In this document: one piece after another, positions 59,182 through 64,000 of the stretch | Layout: the number at the start of each line of letters is the position of its first letter | Numbering within the stretch: position 1 is the first letter of the stretch | Origin: G013214665 sp964649815 | Lineage (GTDB): Bacteria; Pseudomonadota; Alphaproteobacteria; Rhodobacterales; Rhodobacteraceae | NCBI GenBank assembly: GCA_964649815.1 | Contig: CAZYQC010000006.1 | Location: 1 to 64,000, forward strand | Direction: 5' to 3' | DNA: 64,000 nucleotides | Made by a program: the position numbers and the translations under genes | The notes under the pieces: generated by a model | Databases searched by the model: none | Told to the model about the DNA's origin: nothing | Seen by the model: the letters and a program-made list of their open reading frames with translations, nothing else

Positions 59182-62100
59182 CTATTCGGCCGCGTGCAGC
59201 AGCAGCACGACATCCCGGGTGTCGGGCATAAGATCGGCGGCTGGTTTCTTGACCCGCTTGCGCACCAGCGCAAACATCGGCGGGGTGAAGTAAAAGCTGA
59301 CCACCGTTGACAGCAACACGCCTCCGGCGATGGACACTGCGAATGGGGGCCAGAAGGCGCCACCGTCAAGGATCAGGGGCAGGAAGCCGCCAAAGGTCGT
59401 GATTGTGGTCGAGATGATGTGGCGGCTGGATCCTGTGACAACGCGGACCATCGCCTCTTGATCGCCGGATGCGGCGTCTTCGTCCGCTTGCAGGGCCGTC
59501 AGGATGATGATGGCGGCGTTGATGGACACGCCGATGGACCCGATCACACCGATGATTGCGACCACGCCGAAGGGGTATTGCATGATGGCCAGAGACAGCA
59601 TCGAGAGTCCCGCCGCCAGGACGCAGACGACAAGCGTCACCGTTGCCAATCGGAAGGAGTTGAACGTCAGCACGATCGTGGCCACGGTCAGCGTGACAAT
59701 CAGGCCGACCGAGGCAAGCAAATTGCCCACGGTGTTCGAGCGGGCGTCGCTGTCGCCACCGAGGCTGAGCGTATAGCCGGTTGGCATTTCAAAGCCCCGC
59801 TCATCGAGGGCCACGAGCACCTGTTGCAAAGCTTCTTCGGGCAGAACGTCGGGGACAAGGAAGGCCTGAATGACATTTTCCCGTGCGCCATCGACACGTG
59901 TGATGATGCTTTCTGCGGGTTCGACGACAGGCGTGGCGATTTCAGACAGCGGCACGGCAGGGAAAGCGCCGCGCGCAGAGATCACAGGTGCGTTGGGCAG
60001 AAGGATTGGCATGTCAGCAATCGCCTGAAGATCGCCGCGCAAGCCGTCGCCAAACCGCACGCGCACGGCCAATTGTTCCGTCCCTTCGACCAAAGAGCCT
60101 CCGGTTACGCCAACAAGGGCTGCGTCAAGCTGAGCGGCCACGTCTGCCACGTCGAGGCCAAGCAGGCGGGCTTTGTCTTCGTCGATATTGAAGCGTACCT
60201 TGGGGGCGCCGCCGTTGACGCCTGCGCGGGCCTGGGTGACGAGATCAAGATCAGACATGATCGCGCGCACTTCGTCGCCCAAGGCGCGCAATGTGGCGAT
60301 GTCCTGCCCCTGGATTTTGATTTCGACGGGGGCATCGACAGGGGGGCCTTGGACCAGACCGCGCACGATCACTTGCGCCTGTGGAAAGGCGCTGTCGAAA
60401 CGTTGCTGCAAGCTGCCCACCAGTCGGGCGGCATCGGCATCGGTTTCGGTGGTGATCATGGCCTGGGCAAAGCCGGGTTCCTGACTGCGGCCACCGACGA
60501 TGTTATAGTAAAACGCAGGGCCAGAAGCGCCGATGGACCAATAGATGCTGCGCAGACTCTCGTCCGCACGAATGATCGCGTCCATGTCGTTTGCGACACG
60601 GGTTGTCTCGGTGATGGCGCTGCCGGGTGGCATGGTGACTTCGATGTAGAACTGGTTACGCTCGACGCCGGGGAAAAACTGAGCCGTGAGCGTCGGGAAC
60701 GAGACAAAGCCCAGCACAGGCAAGATAAGTGACAACGCGACGGCACGGATGGGGTTTGTCACGGCAAACCGGATCGAGCTTTCAAAGAGGCGGCCAAGCC
60801 AGCGCAGTTGGACCCCATTCGCGAATGCTCCACGGGTTTCCGAAGACGGCAAGATCCATCCTGCAATGGCCGGGGTCACAGTCAGCGCGATCAACAGCGA
60901 CCAGAAGAGCATAAGCACAACGGCAATGGCGATCGAGCCAACAAAGTCACCAGCAGGCCCCGGCAGCAGGATCATCGGCGTAAAGGCCAAGGCAGTTGTC
61001 ACGGTCGAGGCAAAAAGCGGCGCGGCCAGGCGTTTGACAGCATCGCTGACAGCGGCCTCTCGCGCCATGCCCGCTTTGAGACGCTTGCGGATTTCGTCGG
61101 CCATGACGATTGCGGCGTCGACCAAAAGACCCAGAGCCACGATCAGGCCTGTTACAGACATCTGGTGGATGGGCAGGCCGATCATGTTCATCGTGGCCAG
61201 CGTGGCCAGCGAAACCACAGGCAGCACTGCCGCCACGATAAGGGCCGCGCGGACGCCGAGGGTCAGCAGCAGAACAGCAACAACCAATCCAACACCGATG
61301 GCCATGTTGAGGCCAACTTCGGCCAAGCGGTCAACGGTATAGGTGCTTTGATCAAAGAGCAGCGTTTCTTCGATGCCCAAGGGCACTTGATCTGCCCCTG
61401 CAGCGAGTTCGGACTTCACGAAACCCATCCAGCGGTCGATCTGTTGGCCATCTTGGGCCAGCGTGCCGATCAGGATGGCGGGTTTGCCGTTGGCAAAGGC
61501 CAGCTCTTCTGTGGGTGTCTTTGGCCCGCGCGTGATGCGCGCGATATCGGCCAGACGCACGGTCGCGCCATCATCGCTTTCGCGCAGGACGATCTGACGG
61601 ATGCGGTCCATCGTTTCGATCTCACCGCTGACGCCGATGGTCAGGTCAACGCCACCTTGCAACCGACCCGCCTGCACTTTGCCGTCCGCCTCGGCCACGC
61701 GCGCTGAAATCTCTCGGGCCGAGAGACCCAGTGCGGCGGCCTTTTCCAGATCAACGCGGATCAGGACTTCTTCCTCGGGCAGGCCAAAATAGTCTACGGC
61801 GCGCGTGCCTGGGATAGCACGCAGACGGTCACCAAGCGCTTCGGCATGGCGCCCCATGAGCGTCAGCGGCATATCCGGTTCGGTGGAGGTCACAGAGATC
61901 ACGCCGGAATAGGCCGAGATGCCTTCGGCGTTGAAATCCGGGGCTAGAACACCGGCGGGGAAATTGCGCCGCGCGTCTTCAACAGCGTCGCGCGCCTCGG
62001 CCCAGATTTGCTCGATCGCGTCGTCTTCTAATGTTTCCAGCAAGTCGATCGAAATCACAGAGACACCGGTGCGCGAGACCGAAGAAATCTGATCAATTTC

Positions 62101-62328
62101 CGCGATTTTACGCAGTTCTTCTTCGATTTCGGCGGTTACGAGCGATTCAACACGCTCGGGATCCGCGCCGGGGAATTGCGTGGTTACGGTGGCGAATAAG
62201 TTTGTGATCGTGGGATCTTCTTGCCGTCCAAGCGACAGAAAGGACGACAGGCCCGCAGAGACCAAAACGAGGATGATCAGGGCTACGATACGCGGTTGGC
62301 GAAAGGTCAGCGTTTCCATTGGGATCAC
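59182..62328 (-). CDS. RND efflux pump inner-membrane permease
   Basis: A 1048-residue proton-driven transporter. The two-fold RND layout is clear: helix 1 followed by a large periplasmic loop, a helix block with GLIVALGLLVDAAIVMADEI (proton-relay Asp in helix 4; the second Asp of AcrB is Ala here), then the repeat with GVIGSIGVSINAAIIILTAL. It resembles the MexF-independent HAE-type exporters paired with short HlyD adaptors. The frame opens at GTG 62328; an ATG three codons later (62319) is equally possible. It follows the adaptor gene by 16 bp. No outer-membrane factor gene is in the window. Confidence 0.92.
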   Translation of the reverse strand: MIPMETLTFRQPRIVALIILVLVSAGLSSFLSLGRQEDPTITNLFATVTTQFPGADPERVESLVTAEIEEELRKIAEIDQISSVSRTGVSVISIDLLETLEDDAIEQIWAEARDAVEDARRNFPAGVLAPDFNAEGISAYSGVISVTSTEPDMPLTLMGRHAEALGDRLRAIPGTRAVDYFGLPEEEVLIRVDLEKAAALGLSAREISARVAEADGKVQAGRLQGGVDLTIGVSGEIETMDRIRQIVLRESDDGATVRLADIARITRGPKTPTEELAFANGKPAILIGTLAQDGQQIDRWMGFVKSELAAGADQVPLGIEETLLFDQSTYTVDRLAEVGLNMAIGVGLVVAVLLLTLGVRAALIVAAVLPVVSLATLATMNMIGLPIHQMSVTGLIVALGLLVDAAIVMADEIRKRLKAGMAREAAVSDAVKRLAAPLFASTVTTALAFTPMILLPGPAGDFVGSIAIAVVLMLFWSLLIALTVTPAIAGWILPSSETRGAFANGVQLRWLGRLFESSIRFAVTNPIRAVALSLILPVLGFVSFPTLTAQFFPGVERNQFYIEVTMPPGSAITETTRVANDMDAIIRADESLRSIYWSIGASGPAFYYNIVGGRSQEPGFAQAMITTETDADAARLVGSLQQRFDSAFPQAQVIVRGLVQGPPVDAPVEIKIQGQDIATLRALGDEVRAIMSDLDLVTQARAGVNGGAPKVRFNIDEDKARLLGLDVADVAAQLDAALVGVTGGSLVEGTEQLAVRVRFGDGLRGDLQAIADMPILLPNAPVISARGAFPAVPLSEIATPVVEPAESIITRVDGARENVIQAFLVPDVLPEEALQQVLVALDERGFEMPTGYTLSLGGDSDARSNTVGNLLASVGLIVTLTVATIVLTFNSFRLATVTLVVCVLAAGLSMLSLAIMQYPFGVVAIIGVIGSIGVSINAAIIILTALQADEDAASGDQEAMVRVVTGSSRHIISTTITTFGGFLPLILDGGAFWPPFAVSIAGGVLLSTVVSFYFTPPMFALVRKRVKKPAADLMPDTRDVVLLLHAAE

Positions 62329-62344
62329 TTCTGTTTGGTGCGGA

Positions 62345-63502
62345 TTAGGACGCAGGCTGGGGATCGACGGTTTGACCGACTGTCACGCGTTGTGGGCCGC
62401 TGGTGATCAGCTGAACCCCGTCAGGAAAGGCACCGCGCACGAAAACCTGATCGCCTTCGGTGTGCAGAACCTGGACCGTGAGCGCGCGCACGATGTTGTC
62501 CGCGTCAACGGCCAGCAAGGTCCATTGGCCGCGCTGACCCTCTTTCAGAACAGTCACCGGCACCCAAAGCCCATCGGTTTGCACCCTATCGGTAAGCATC
62601 AACCGAGCGGTTTGGCCAAAGGCGAAACCAGCGTCCGTTCCGATCTCGAAAATGGCAGTGCGGGTGCGGGTTGTGGGATCAACGTCGGGGCGCAGGGTGA
62701 CAAGAGAGACGTCATTGAGCGCGCCCGCGATAGAGACAGTGGCGGTTGCCAGATCCGCCTCGGCGATATCAAGCGGGAGACCCACGCGCACATTGGGCGC
62801 GCCGTTTTCCGCGATTTCGACAAGGCCCTGCCCCGGTGACACGCTTTCGCCACCATCTACGCGGCGATCTGTGATGCGGCCGTCGAAGGGCGCATAGACT
62901 TTGGATTTTTCGGCCTGAATGCTGTTGGTCATCAGGGCGGCCTCGGTCTCGGCGATGCGCGATTGCAGCTCGTCCGAACGCGAGAGCGCTTCGTCAAGGG
63001 CGGCTTGGCTTGCATAGCCCTGGCGCGAGAGTTTCGACTGGCGTTCAACCGTTTGTTTGGCAAAGCGCAGTTGCGCCTCAAGGGCCGATTGGCTGGCCAA
63101 AAGACGCTCGCGCTCAGCATCCAGAAGGCGCGTGTCGAGCGAGGCGATATGTTGGCCTTTGGAGACCGTGTCGCCTTCGTCAACGAGGATTTCGTCAAGC
63201 CGTCCGCTCAGCTCAAAAGAGACCGTCGTGCTGCGCTGCGCCTCGATTTGGCCCACGAAAGAGCGCGTCACCTCATAGCCTTGGGCCAAAACGATAGGGG
63301 CCGTAGAGACCGGCATCACAGGGGCAGAGACAGGCGCAGGCACCGCATTGGCGCGGCGGGTCAACTCTTGGCTGCCCAAGGCCACCGCGGTCACGGCGAC
63401 GCCGCCTACCGCCAATGTCAACGTGATCCGTCCAACGGCTCGGACGGTCCGACGCAAAAGTCCTGGCTGTTCTGTTTTCGACTTGGTTTCCGTTGCGGCC
63501 AT
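62345..63502 (-). CDS. RND efflux periplasmic adaptor (HlyD/MFP family)
   Basis: A 385-residue adaptor with one membrane anchor (about 23-45), biotinyl-lipoyl segments (RSTTVSFELSGRLDEILVDEG and KVYAPFDGRITDRRVDGGESV, here in parts), a helical hairpin between them (about 130-190), and beta-barrel and membrane-proximal domains. It links the RND permease to an outer-membrane channel. It is divergent from the TetR-family gene, with tandem operator-like repeats between. Confidence 0.92.
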   Translation of the reverse strand: MAATETKSKTEQPGLLRRTVRAVGRITLTLAVGGVAVTAVALGSQELTRRANAVPAPVSAPVMPVSTAPIVLAQGYEVTRSFVGQIEAQRSTTVSFELSGRLDEILVDEGDTVSKGQHIASLDTRLLDAERERLLASQSALEAQLRFAKQTVERQSKLSRQGYASQAALDEALSRSDELQSRIAETEAALMTNSIQAEKSKVYAPFDGRITDRRVDGGESVSPGQGLVEIAENGAPNVRVGLPLDIAEADLATATVSIAGALNDVSLVTLRPDVDPTTRTRTAIFEIGTDAGFAFGQTARLMLTDRVQTDGLWVPVTVLKEGQRGQWTLLAVDADNIVRALTVQVLHTEGDQVFVRGAFPDGVQLITSGPQRVTVGQTVDPQPAS

Positions 63503-63519
63503 GAGGCTACCCTCGCAAT

Positions 63520-63555
63520 GTTAGAGCTTCTAACTCATATGTTAGCGTTTCTTAC
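63520..63555. promoter_or_regulatory. Tandem inverted repeats, candidate TetR operators
   Basis: GTTAGAgctTCTAAC (63520-63534) is a perfect 6-bp inverted repeat with a 3-bp spacer. A weaker copy, gttagcgtttcttac (63541-63555), starts exactly 21 bp later, two helical turns. They lie 17 bp ahead of the adaptor gene and 38 bp ahead of the tetR-family gene, in the right place to repress both. Confidence 0.65.
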
Positions 63556-63592
63556 TTTGACAAGATGTACGGGGTCTGAAAGAAGTTGGATC

Positions 63593-64000
63593 ATGGAAAT
63601 AATTGAAAACACCAAAGCGGCACCGCTGAAGAAGGTGGGGTATCATCACGGCGATTTGCGCGCCGGATTGATCGAAGCCACACGTCAGTTGGTCGAAGAA
63701 AAAGGGCCGGACGGATTTTCGGTCTCGGATGCGTGCCGTCTCGCGGGTGTGTCGACTGCGGCGCCTTATAAGCACTTCAAAGATAAGTCAGAAATGATTG
63801 TCGCGATGGTCATGGAGGGTATGGAGCGCCACCGTCAGAACATGATCAAAGCGCTGGAACAGGCGCCGCCGGGCACGCCTGCGCGGATCCGCGTTCTGGG
63901 GCGCGAATATGTGGATTTCGCCCTGACCGAGCCGGGTGTTTTTCGCCTGAAATTTGGCGGCTATACAGATCGTCTCGAAGATCCACGCCTGCAAGAGGCG
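63593..64000 (+). CDS. TetR-family regulator, N-terminal part (cut by window edge)
   Basis: The first 136 residues of a TetR/AcrR regulator. The helix-turn-helix region HHGDLRAGLIEATRQLVEEKG and FSVSDACRLAGVSTAAPYKHFKDK is typical of this group, with the early ligand-domain helix REYVDFALTEPGVFRLKF. The start is the ATG at 63593 with agaag upstream. It diverges from the RND efflux pair and most likely represses it until a toxic ligand binds. The remaining C-terminus is outside the window. Confidence 0.9.
   Translation, partial: MEIIENTKAAPLKKVGYHHGDLRAGLIEATRQLVEEKGPDGFSVSDACRLAGVSTAAPYKHFKDKSEMIVAMVMEGMERHRQNMIKALEQAPPGTPARIRVLGREYVDFALTEPGVFRLKFGGYTDRLEDPRLQEA

Noticed and set aside
1..64000. 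tRNA, rRNA or CRISPR arrays
   Set aside because: No tRNA cloverleaf with a TTCGA-type loop, rRNA block, or regularly spaced repeats was seen on reading the intergenic regions; a tRNAscan or covariance search could overturn this.

Overview
The window comes from the chromosome of a high-GC alphaproteobacterium, most probably a member of the Rhodobacterales (Roseobacter group). The evidence is: the gene orders aroA/cmk/rpsA and phoH-ybeY-corC-lnt-metK-trmB; an Irr-type Fur regulator; a class II (CP4-like) EPSP synthase; a SAM/SAH riboswitch ahead of metK, an RNA class known mainly from this order; and a short dispersed intergenic repeat at gene ends. I see no rRNA, tRNA, CRISPR array, prophage or intact insertion sequence.

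0-13.5 kb is housekeeping, mostly on the minus strand: rpsA (cut by the left edge), cmk, a GFA-fold protein, aroA, trmB, metK with its riboswitch, lnt, corC, ybeY, phoH, two small envelope genes sharing one unnamed domain, and miaB. A BLUF blue-light-sensor gene between rpsA and cmk is interrupted by an in-frame TAG but keeps all flavin-site residues. 13.6-27.8 kb holds a glycosyltransferase-like gene, irr between two non-haem iron oxygenase genes, the fabA-fabB-fabI block, a chain of overlapping catabolic genes (HAD dehalogenase, hydrolase, serine/threonine dehydratase-like, EEP phosphatase), pcaD-pcaB, an MFS exporter and a zinc alcohol dehydrogenase.

27.8-46.4 kb is the accessory and most interesting part. 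After an enolase-superfamily gene come 17 minus-strand genes, tightly packed and often overlapping by 4 bp: a sugar-type ABC importer (ATPase, binding protein, two permeases), four SnoaL/NTF2-like proteins (three with tandem domains), a histidinol-dehydrogenase homologue, an SDR, a LacI regulator, a flavin-binding protein, a bicupin, a secreted protein, a dipeptidase, a MetE-like zinc methyltransferase and an RraA-like aldolase. A perfect 20-bp palindrome of LacI-operator type lies ahead of the importer, and strong stem-loops separate the binding protein from the permeases and the importer from the enzymes. I read this as an uncharacterised uptake and oxidation pathway for a sugar-like or polyol-like compound; the substrate cannot be named from sequence.

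46.6-64 kb contains GrpB, glutaryl-CoA dehydrogenase with a divergent LysR regulator, a copper-less cupredoxin-like secreted protein, an SRAP DNA-crosslink protein, an Asp/Glu-racemase-superfamily protein paired with a sulfotransferase-like protein, two GC-rich perfect palindromes, a periplasmic 5'-nucleotidase, pyrD, a MATE exporter, two PaaI thioesterases with a divergent MerR regulator, and an RND efflux pair with a divergent TetR regulator (cut by the right edge) over tandem operator-like repeats.
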